Part shown: piece after piece, positions 25,801 through 37,800 of the stretch
How the letters are laid out: every line of letters begins with the position of its first letter
How positions within the stretch are numbered: position 1 is the stretch's first letter
Source of the DNA: Ascaphus truei
Lineage: Eukaryota > Chordata > Amphibia > Anura > Ascaphidae
NCBI GenBank assembly: GCA_036426205.1
Contig: CM071568.1
Span: forward strand, 233,140,530 to 233,204,529
Direction of reading: 5' to 3'
DNA: 64,000 nucleotides
Program-made: the position numbers and the translations under genes
The notes under the pieces: model-generated
Database searches by the model: none
What the model saw: only the letters and a program-made list of their open reading frames with translations
Told to the model about the DNA's origin: nothing

Positions 25801-28800
25801 TACCTCAATTAGTAATTAAGATCATTAATTGATAATTGGTATGCTAACCCCATCATTCTTCTGGTTCTATTTTGATCCATGTTGCTACAGTGTTTTGTTA
25901 AATTGGCTATTTCATCAGTGTTTCATTGCCAGACCACTTCATCACTTATGTTCACTATTTTACACTGTTTTGCACTTTATTTGTCAGTGTTTATTTCACC
26001 ATTTTCTATGATATGCTTTCAGTTTGATGGCTCCCATCTATTTATTTTATTTATTTATTTATAAAATATTTTACCAGGAAGTAATACATTGAGAGCTACC
26101 TCTCGTTTTCAAGTATGTCCTGGGCACAGAGTTAAGACAAATAATACATGGTTACAAATACAGTTACATAAATGAACAGGGTATAAATTATATACAAGAC
26201 ATTGCGTGCACAGTTAAAGAAATATATATTATGGGCGAATGAAACAGTTACAGACCAGATTAAAATGTGAGACAGCCTTAGATTTGAAAGAACTTAAACT
26301 GGTGGTGGATGTGAGAGTCTCTGGTAGGTTGTTCCAGTTTTGGGTGCACGGTAAGAGAAGGAGGAACGGCCGGATACTTTGTTGAGCCTTGGGACCATGA
26401 ACAGTCTTTTGGAGTCTGATCTCAGGTGATAAGTGCTGCATGTGCTAGGAGTGAGAAGCTTGTTCAGATAGCTGGGTAGCTTGCCAATAAATAATTTAAA
26501 GGCAAGACAGGAAGGTGAACTTTGCACCTAGACTCTAGTGATGAACAATCTAGTTCTTTGAGCATTTCGCAGTGATGTGTGTTGTAGTTGCATTGGAGAA
26601 CAAAACGACAAATGGAATTGTAGAGGGTGTCAAGTTTGCTAAGGTGGGTTTGAGGTGCCGTGCCATATACTATGTCTCCATAGTCAATAATTAGCATTAG
26701 CATCTGCTGTGCGATTCGCTTTCTGACAAGGAGACTTAAGGAAGAATTTGTTCCTTTAAAGTACCCCTAGTTTAGCATCATTCCAGGATATGCTTGAATC
26801 CAGCAGCAAGTACATATGTTTTTTCGCCATGTTGGTATGATTAGCCACATTGCTTAGCTTTTTATCCTAATTTGGTTCTTTTTCTGCATATCCAAGTAGC
26901 GTTTTTTATGCTACAGCGTACATTTGGTCTATTGCGCATGCGCAATGGTACATAGATAGAGGGCAAATTAGTTCCTTGCAGACGCGCTGGTTATTTGTTT
27001 TTACTCTGCCACTGCTCGCGCATGCGCAATTAGCTTCGTTTCGGCACGGCATGCGTTCCATTGCCTGCAGGCGCCCCCTCAGGTTCCATGACACGCATCA
27101 AGTGATTATTTGACTTTTTGCCTTTCACCCCTGACTCCGGCAGGGAGTGCGTTTCATCTCACGGGCGTACCCAGGGGATTCTGGGAAATGACATGCAAAT
27201 GAGCACAGTGCCACCTTTTGCTTCAAAACCATTCAACATGGTTCCCCTATAGGCTTAAGCTTGCTGCATGGTCACAGCTTTGAGAATAGCCAGGGTTAAG
27301 ATGCATAGCCAGTAAACCCACCTACAGACAGCCGCTTCGACCTTAATGGGTCTCATCAGTGTGGGGTTATACTGGCTATGCAAAAATGAAGCAATGAGGA
27401 TAGGTCTTACCATAGTTAGTTAAGTTATGGTTTGTAAAAAAAGTGCCTATAGGGGAACCATGTTGAATGGTTTGAAGCAAAAGGTGGCACTGTGTGCTCA
27501 TTTGCATATCATTTCCCAGAATCCCCTGCTGTAGTGGAAGTACTGTGTGCTGGGTGATAATGGGGAAAGCAGGGTTGCAGACCTGTCTTAAACATGCAGA
27601 TGAGCATACAGTAATATTTCCATTTGCTATATATACAGTTAAGTCCGAAAATAATTGGACACTGATACAAGTTTTATTATTTCGGCTGTGTACCAAAATA
27701 AATTCAAGTTACAGTTAAATAATGAATATGGACTTAAAGTGCAGTCTATCAGCTTTAATGTGAGGGTATTCACATCCAAATTTGAGGAAGGGTTTAGGAA
27801 TTACATATCTTTAATATGTAGCCCCCTCTTTTTCAAGGGACCAAAAGTAATTGGACAATTGACTCAAAAGCTGTTTCATAGACAGGTGTAGGCAAGTCCT
27901 TCGTTATTTCAGCATCAATTAAGCAGGTAAAAGGTCTGGAGTTGATTCCAGATGTGGCATTCGCATTTGGAAGCTGTTGCTGTGAACCCACAACTTGCGG
28001 TCAAAGGAGCTCTCAATACAAGTGAAACAGGGCATCCTTAGGCTGCAAAAAAAAAGAAAATCCATCAGAGAGATAGCAGGAACATTAGGAGTGGCCAAAT
28101 CAACAGTTTGGTACATTCTGAGAAAAAAAGAACACACTGGTGAGCTCTGCACCACAAAAAGGCCTGGACGTCCACGGAAGACAACAGTGGTGGATGATTG
28201 TAGGATCCTTTCCATTTTAAAGAAAAACCCCTTTACAACATCCAGCCAAGTGAAGAACACTCTCCAGGAGGTAGGCTTATCATTATCCAAGTTTACCATA
28301 AAGAGAAGACTTCACGAGAGCATATACAGAGGGTTCACCACAAGGTGCAAACCACTCATAAACCTCAAGAATAGAAAGGCCAGATTAGACTTTGCCAAAC
28401 AATATCTAAAAAAGCCAGCCCAGTTTTAGAACAGCATTCTTTGGACAGATGAAACTAAGATCAACCTGTACCAGAATGATGGGAAGAAAAAAGTATGAAG
28501 AAGGCTTGGAACGGCTCATGATCCGAAGCGTACCACATCATCTGTAAAACACAGTGGAGGCAGTGTGATGGCATGGGCATGCATGGCTTCCAATGGCACT
28601 GGGTCATTAGTGTTTATTGATGATGTGACAGAAGACAGAAGCAGCCGGATGAATTCTGAAGTGTATAGGGATATATTGTCTGCTCAGATTCAGCCAAATT
28701 CAGCGAAGTTGATTGGACGGCGCTTCACTTTACAGATGGGCAATGACCCAAAACATACTGCGAAAGCAACCCAGTTTTTTAAGGCAAAGAAGTGGAATAT

Positions 28801-31800
28801 TCTGCAATGGCCAAGTCAATCACCTTATCTCACCCCGATCGAGCATGCATTTCACGTGCTGAAGACAAACCTTAAGGCAGAAAGACCCACGAACAAACAA
28901 CAACTGGACAGCTGCAGTAAAGGCCTGGCAAAGCATCACAAAGGAGGAAACTCAACGTTTGGTGATGTCCATGCGTTCCAGACTTTAAGCAGTCATTGCC
29001 TGCAAAGGATTCTCGCCAAAGTATTAAAAGTGAAAAATGTATTTATGATTGTGTTAATTTGTCCAATTACATTTGAGCCCCTGAAATAAGGGGACTGTGT
29101 ATGAAAATGGTTGCAATTCCTAAACGTTACATACGATATTTTTGTTCAACCCCTTGAATTAAAGCTGAAAGTCTGCAATTCTATTGCATCTCGGTTGTTT
29201 CATTTCAAATCCATTGTGGTGGCGTACAGAGCCAAAATTATGAAAATTGTGTCAGTGTCCAATTATTTCCGGACCTATATATATATATCCTCTACTAAAA
29301 CAGGTCTCTCTGGGTTTGGATTTTCAGTGATAGAAAAAATGAAACAACTGCCATTTTTTTTAATTTCTGTGAAAATGTTGCCTATCTCTACAAACCATGC
29401 ATGTTATGGCATATTAGGCTTCACACACAAGCAAAGCAGTAAGAAGGCCATCATGTAATATTCATTGCTCTATACCAGAAGTGGGCAACTCCAGTCCTCA
29501 AGGGCCACCAACAGGTTGTTGACTGAGCCATCTGTGCTAAAGCAAGGGTATCCTTAAAACCTGACATGTTGGTGGCCCTTAAGGACTGGAGTTGGCCACC
29601 CTTCCTATATACAATGACAAAGGTATTCCGACTTCTGGTTCTCTGAAACGGATGATTAGGACTCAACATGCACCAAATATTCATACAGTAGCATACAATC
29701 ATATGACAGAACAAACATACTCTTCTATTTAGTGTCGGGACCACGCATAGCATACTACTTCCTAGAGAATTGGAAACTGTTTGCAAACATTCAAGAGCAA
29801 AATGTGCTGTTTGCCAAAAAAGTCAACGTTCGCAAAAATGAATAAATTACAAATAAAATGAATGAACATTTTTACATAAATGGTAAACATTTCATCATTT
29901 TTGCAAAATGTTAGAATTTCTTTCTAAAAATACATTTTGCACTATTTTTGAATTTAAAAAAAAAAACACCCTGTGAAATTTTGCAAACCGAATCCGTGCC
30001 GTTCGCACATCTCTAATACTTACCTAAATAGATCGATGCCAATTACTATACAAAGATAGACAAAATACAAAACCCTGCTCTTACCATGATCATGTATGCA
30101 GCAACACTAATTAGGCCCAGCATTAGAAACATTAGTGACAGTAAATCAGTTTTGTGGGTTCTTTTGATAGGATCTTGCTCTTGAAAAGCCTGTGAAAAGA
30201 AGCAAACATTTTCAATAAGAAACATTAGTAGTTTACATTAGCCAAATTGTTGTGTTGAAACGATAATCTCTTTGGCTACATTTTGCATCACTGTAATTAC
30301 CACCCCAGTACCGTACATTTCAATTTCAGTGAGTGCTAGATATAAAGCATACAACATTTAATTTATAACCACTAATCAAGTTCTAATCTTTATACTATTT
30401 AAACAAAAAAAAAAACAGTTATCAATGGTCTTCAAAGCAAACTATTTACTTTGTAATACTGCCACAAAGTGGGAAAATAGAGTTGGTGCATGAGGCGCAT
30501 TAGGTAATGTTTGATAATAACTTATAATTAGAGATTTGCCATTTGTTGTGAAAACAATTGTAAAGTTGGACAATTTTTTTAGAGGGGTCCCATGACCAAT
30601 GTGCAAATATCTTTTTTTATAATGCAAATTATAAACAAATTGGCAAAAAAATTATCTTTCCATGTTCACCACATTTTGTATAAAGCAATTTTTTGTGCAT
30701 TTAAAAAAAAAATTAAAACTCCCTTACGAAAATTTTACAAAATTGTAAAAATGCAGAATTTGTGAAATTATAAATGAATTGAAAAAGAGCTAGTTCATAC
30801 ATCACTGCTTATCATTATATACTGCCTTTTTGTTGCAAAGTGCTTCTTTATTAAATATCTTTGCTAACCTAACTGAGGCACCATCAGGTAACTGATTTTT
30901 CTTTTCTCAGTGTGTGGCTGATATAGACATTAGGTAGAACTGAAATTCTGATCTTGTATAGTTTAAGACCAACATCTCAACCCGGCATCATCCCTCATTA
31001 TTATTGTGTTCCTCGGATACTGATAAGTAGTTTAAACCATCATTCAGCAATATGTGTTAGTATGACTGTGCAATGCTTTAACAACTTACAGATGTAGGTA
31101 GCAGCCATGAATGCTCCCATTGGTGAGTTGCAGCAGGACACAACCTGCCAGCCGGGTCAACTGCCATTTTAAATGCATTAGTCACATGTGGAAAGGGGTG
31201 GGGCTAGTGTGGAAAGGGGTGGGGCTAATGCATCAGCAGGTGCAATAACATCTGCTACATCTGTATTTCATTTTCTTATAGGCAAACCTTCCATAAGCAG
31301 ACTATGCAGGAAAGCTAAAAAAAAATGATGGCATACTGTATTTTAGAATAAGTTCATTTTAATGTTGTACGTTGATATATAACAGTATCAGTATGAGGTT
31401 GGAATTACAAATATTTTAACAAGGTAGAAATTACTATGGCCAAATAAATAAGTAAACTAAATACCTACCTCATCTTGTCACGCATTTATAAACACAACAA
31501 AAAAGCTACAGTGGTATACAAAAAAAAATGATTGAAGAGGGTAATTGAAAGCAAATACTGCATATACTGTAATATATTAAACATTATCTTCATGTTGCTT
31601 ATTTCCTGCTACATTTTGAGACATACCCCAATAGCTTTTCCAAAAATGATGGCAAATGTTGGGAATATTCCAGCTGCGATTGCAGCAGCAATGACTCCAA
31701 TGGTAATGTACAGCCATTCGGGTTTGTTCAGGGCAAAGATTCTTCTTAAAGACACTTCACCGAGATCTTCTTTTACCTGGGATAAGAAAAACAGCAAAAG

Positions 31801-34800
31801 TGACTACAAACCCAGTCTGATTTTAAAAAAAATACTTTGTAATTTAAAAAAAAAATATTTTCACATACTTCTTTGCCAAATACTCCAGCAACAATTAATT
31901 TAAGTAAAATATCCATAAATATGTTTTTTTGGTGGAGTCAACAGTACTACTGTACATGACCACTGTTTCTAAGAAACATCTAAGAACACAGTATACATTA
32001 GCACTGTGATTTTACCTCAATTAAGCATAACACGTTAACGGGCACATGTATCAAGTGTCGGTATAGGTTATTGCATCCATTCCTGGCATTAACTCTTATT
32101 AACTTGAATAGGCGCTAATGCCAATACAGGCACGATAACCTGTACCGGTGCTTGATGCAGGTGTTCCTAACTATAGCAGGCTGGATTGTAAATTATGTTT
32201 GTTGTGCAATTTAGAGTTAGCCTTCAGCCTTACATATTAAAAGCTATGAAATATTTCAAACTTATTTAGAGAACCGGTGCAAAATAAACCATCATGCCAA
32301 TGCACTTTACCATTGTTTTGTTTGGTGATTTATTTAACTTGATTTGATTGATGATGAATCAGATAGAAGTATACTGTATCTGTGTAAATGAGCTAATTTA
32401 CGACTTGAGTTTGCATTCAGCAGATCAGACATTTTAGAATATGTAATATGCAAACAGATTTTTCAATGACATTGCTTTTCAACTTGACTTTTTATCATGA
32501 CTAACAGATGATCATTCTTATTTACATTACGAAGTGATGCTGCTGTATGTCAAAAGACACCTTCCGGCACCTGAAGACACCTTACAGACCATTTATATGA
32601 ATGGGCTGTAAGGTAGCTTCTGGTGCTAGATGAATGATGTTTTATGACATACAGATGTAACAACACTCACTGTCTTCAATGCTGCAGTTCAAGAAGCTGC
32701 CAGAGACAGTGTTTGCTGTGGTGGCACTGTGGAGAGTCCATGCTTCCAAATGGGACCCTCTCAGCATTAATCCTCCTGTGAATGACCACTGCGTTTATGT
32801 GACCGCAGGTGGCTGCATCACCAAAGACAGTTATCTTAGCTACATCTGTCCTATAGCAACTCTCAAATATTGGCTTTTATAATTAACATTTTATTCAAAT
32901 GTAATGCATTTTTGTCCTACCTCTTCCACTTTTTGTGCTGGTATTTTTGCCTTGGATCGCTTCTTTGAGGATTTCTTGCTTTTACGTTTGCTGGATTGTC
33001 TTTGCAAACTCTGCATTCTGAGAGTCTCCAGTCCTTCAACAGTGTGAATGTTTGGGGTAATTTCTTCCAGATTACACTCTTCGCCTTCCACAGAATTTGC
33101 TTCTTCCTCCTCATCAGAGGAACATTCTTTGTCCCCATCTTCTTTATTGCTGTCCTCATAATTCTACAAACACATTATCAATGAAGAAGCATAGAATTAA
33201 CAGTATAAACATACAAGGACATTAAGTTTAGGTGTTGCACTGAAGACCTGTGCGATACCACTTTGTAAAATAATTAGATTTCCTCCCAAAAAATAGATGC
33301 CCTTAGTTCTGCATTGAGAAACTACATCTGTTTTTATTGCAGGATTTTAGTTATTTTTTTAGGTCTACATTTCCAAAATAGAAGTTTAAAGAAGATGATT
33401 GGGTATAGTTATACTCAGGTTGCTTTTTATTGTAGTAGGCTCATCATAAAAAGAAGAGGTCCCTACTTTTAAATGCTGCTCTATTTCTTTTAGAAAAAGG
33501 AGTAATTACCTGAAGCATCACAAGGGAATAGTAGATTCCCTTTGTTTTCATGAGCTCATTGTGTGATCCCTGCTCCACAACCACTCCATTCTGAAATCCA
33601 GCAATAACATCAGCTGTCCTTATAGAAGACAGTCGGTGAGCTATCACAATAGTGGTACGACCATTTCTGGCCTAAAAGAGAAAACATTTCCATAAAGAAG
33701 TAAACATACTGTATCTTATTTGCCCATTTTCTTATATTTATATACAGTATTTAATTTATAAGGGAAAATATGAAGGTTTTCACCGTATCCAGAGCAGCTT
33801 GCACTATGGCTTCACTCTGTGTATCCAAAGCTGACGTTGCTTCATCAAGTAGCAGAATCTTTGGATTTCGTATGATGGCACGAGCTATAGCTATTCTCTG
33901 TTTCTGTCCTCCGCTCAACTGGGATCCTCTCTCACCCACTATCGTGTTAAATTTCTTGAAAAAGAACACATGAAATGCACATTGAATCACAAGCACGAAG
34001 CATTGGTAGTATAATATATGCAAAATCGTAGTAGGGCAGTGCCTTGGGAACCACTGGCCCCACCAGGGTTCAGGAATAACCAATGCCCTTGCACCAAGGT
34101 GAATGCACCTAATTTGCATATGAATAGAATGATGGAAGGTTGGCCCCAGAACCTTGTTTTGCTTGGGTCCTGAGGAAAGGTTTGAGAGCCACTGTCTCAG
34201 TGTTTGATTACATTTGTGTATGCATTTAGTTGTTTCATAATACAGTACATTACAATAAACTAATCAGTCATGATCAGTCATGAATAAAAAAAAGGAGTCT
34301 TACATCTGGGAGTTTTGATATAAAGTCATAGGCATTGGCTTCTTTAGCTGCTTGTTCAATTTCTGCATCCGTTACGTCCTCCCTGCCATAGCTAATATTT
34401 TCTCCGATTGTTGTTCCAAACAAGACCGGCTCTTGACTAACCACGCCAATATTTTCTCTTAACCACTTTACATTAAGTGTGCGAACATCATTTCCGTCCA
34501 AAATAATCTAAACAGATCATAAAGGGAAATGATTAATTGTAGAATATAAATAACCTAGGGCGTTAAAAAGAAAATATATTATTCTAAGGACAAAGTGAGG
34601 AAACATCTAAAATACATTCCCTCACACTTTTCCAATGACATGAAGTAGATTTTAGATTTTCAGATACTTGTGTCAGTGAACATCTGTAGGACCTTAGAAC
34701 ATGGTCAGGATGATGACCATGTCTATGTCCTGCCCTGCCATAATGCAATTTTTTTACATTTAGAACCATGATTTGAAGCAAATCATTGACTGTGACCTAA

Positions 34801-37800
34801 ACCTTGCCAAAGGGCCATGCCTTGTAGCTACCAAGTGTCAAGACACATTTTTTCCACCTACTAAGAGCCCATTAACACACTGCTGCCACCTTGGAATGAG
34901 TCCCCATTTAAAATGCTGATTTACTGGAGACAATGTTAAAACTGAAAGTAATGCAGGCTAACCAACAATTAAGTTCTGGTTATCTTTTTTCTTCCATTTG
35001 ATTTAATTATTGGTTCAGGATTAATATGGTGATGTGGCATTCAGCATAAAAGGCTGTTAGACTAACACAACTGCTGTATAACAGTCAGGCAGTTAAGAAC
35101 CACGGCAGCTGCAGAACAGACTCGTAGTCCCCGAGGAAGTGATAGATCTTCACGAAACGTGTTGGGTGATCCAGCGAATCTGTGTTGATTGTGTAAATTC
35201 CCAGCAGCCATCTACAGGGCCACAAACAGGCGGGACTGCCAGGGCTGGTGTCCCGGGCCCTCTGGCTGGGGGGGGGGGCAGTCAGCCGGCGCTGCAAATT
35301 TTCCCCGACCTCTGGCAGGCCCTGCTGCCGGTTGAGGCCGGGCCCCGGCTCTTGGCTGCCTCAAGTAGGGTTGCCAGTGTGGCTGCAGGGCAGCCGGTGG
35401 CTGGTCTCTCTGATGTCAGCGCCCAAAGTCAGCTGGTCTAAACTTCCGGCGTGCATAAGCATACGGCCTAGACAATTAATGGGACAGCCTGTGAGGGAGA
35501 ATTGGGGCTGGCGGCAACTGCTGTGACCTGCTGCCATCTCCCCCCCCCCAAGCCACCCCGCAGCCACCGGCGTACCGCCCCCGCAGCAAAACACCCCCCT
35601 GTAGCAATGCCCCCCCGTCGCAGCCACCGCTTGGGGCTTGGGGGAATTAGTATATGTATTGAAGGGCTTGGGAGAATTTGTATATTTATTGGAGGACTTG
35701 GGGGTATTTTTATATGTATTGTATTATTCTTTTAATGGATTGTTCTCTTTTTTAGATGTTTTGGGGTATTTTGTAGATGTATTGGGGTATTATGGTCTTT
35801 TTTTTTAGATGCATTGGGTTATTTTTTTATATGTATTTGGGTGGGTTTTATATGTATATATATATATAGCAAATGTAAATATACTGTATGCTGATTTGCA
35901 TGTCTTAGGCAGGTCTGCAACCCTGTCTTTCCCCATTTTCACCCAGCACACAGCACTTCCAATGCAGCAAGGGATTCTGGGAAATTACATGCAAATGAGC
36001 ACACAGTGCCACTTTTTGCTTCAAAAACCATTTTATACATGGTTCCCTATAGGCTTAAGCTTGCTGCATGATTACAGATTCGAGCACAGCCAGGGTTAAC
36101 ATGCATAGCCAGAAAACCCACCCACAGACAGCTGTTTCTTTTTTTTTTTTTAAGTTTTATTAACGGTTCACATATTAACAACCATTTAGTATAATTTTAC
36201 AGAAAATAATAAACCGAAAACATCACTATACAATCCTTTTATTGCCAAGACAAAAAACAACCCAAAGGCACAAAACCATTCTAAAAAGCCAATCAAAACA
36301 ACACATTCCAAGGCATCATCTGTGCATCTACTACCAAAAAATATGACTACTTCCCATTTCTACACACGACTTTTCGTACTTTTCACAGGACATTTAACAT
36401 TGCATCTAATTACTTCACTTGTCCCAGCAACTTCTCTAACGCCTCACGGATATTATACGTACTACATTGTATTTCTAATTTTCTTACTTCCTCTTTAGAC
36501 ACCTCTGCTTTTGTGAACTGTACTTTCAGCCATTCCGTTTTTGAAACATTTAACCCTAAGTCACCTGCCTCTCTATTTATATTATTTATCACTTCTTTTA
36601 CATGCCACTCCCTCGCCTTCCTTTCTCTCTCGCTTTCATAACTTACTTTCGTTCTTCCACTAAGGCCTGCCTTTTCTCCTTTTCCCCCTTTACTTTCCCT
36701 AATCTCTCCCCCTTCACCCCCACTCTTTTGGCCTGCATTTTCTTCACTTTCATTCCCACTTACTCCACTTACACTTCTCTGTATTTTAGTTCCCTCCACG
36801 CTTATCTGACTTTGTGAGGACGAGCTATTGCTCTCACCCCTCTCCTTCTCCCTCACCTCTCCCCTAGCCTCTTTTATTTTAACCCACTGTACATGCTCCT
36901 TTTTTTAATTCTTCATATTGCTCTTTTGTCAGCTGTTTTCTTTGGTACATCATTTTTTCTAATCTTTCTATTATCTGTTCCTCACTACTCCCCCCATGCT
37001 GCTTCCGGAAAATACCCACCCAAAATAGAACATCTCCCACTGCATCCTCAAAATGTTCCATTTTCTCTTTTAGGGTTACTTTCCCTGATACTTTTCCAAC
37101 TTTTCCCTCTACACCCTTCTCTCTAGGCTCCACTTTACTCTGGCTATCCTTATCTTCCTTTGTTTCTATCCCTTGCGAAGACTCGTTTTCGCTTCCACTA
37201 ACAACAACCCCTTTACACTTACTCTTTCCCTCTTTGCCTTTTCCACTCGCTCCACCAGGGCCTGCCTTCTCCTCTGTTTCTTGCGCTTCCCTATCTAACT
37301 TCTTATTTTTCTCTTTTCCTTTACTCACGGTCTGTTGCTCTTCCCCACTCCCGTCAATACTGGCCGAATCCAGCACACAAACCTTTGACTTAATCACCCT
37401 ATCTTGCCGTTGCTCACTCTTCCCCTCCCCTTCAACTGTACAAACATTGTCACTTTGTAAAACTACATTTTTGCACCCCTTTCTTGGGTCCGGTCGTGTC
37501 CATTATTTCCACTTCCACCTCCCCCTCTATTGGGCCACTCTCTACCATTTCTTCTCTTCTTAAATCCTCCTCATACATTGCTGTTATAGCAGGATCAAGC
37601 CCTCCCTCTTGGGAACTCTCCATCTCACTAAATCCCTGACCCTCAACTGTCTCTTCCTCTTCTTCTTCCTCTTCTTCTAGCACTCTGTCCCCTTTTGCTG
37701 CCTGGGCATATGTCCTTTTAGTGCACTGCCGTGCCAAGTGTCCTTCCTCTCCGCAAAGATGGCATCTCTTAGGGACTCCACAGTTGGCTGCAGTATGTCC

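Noticed and set aside
25905..25925. CACTGATGAAA on the minus strand as a hammerhead start
   Set aside because: No GAAAC block downstream at a suitable distance.
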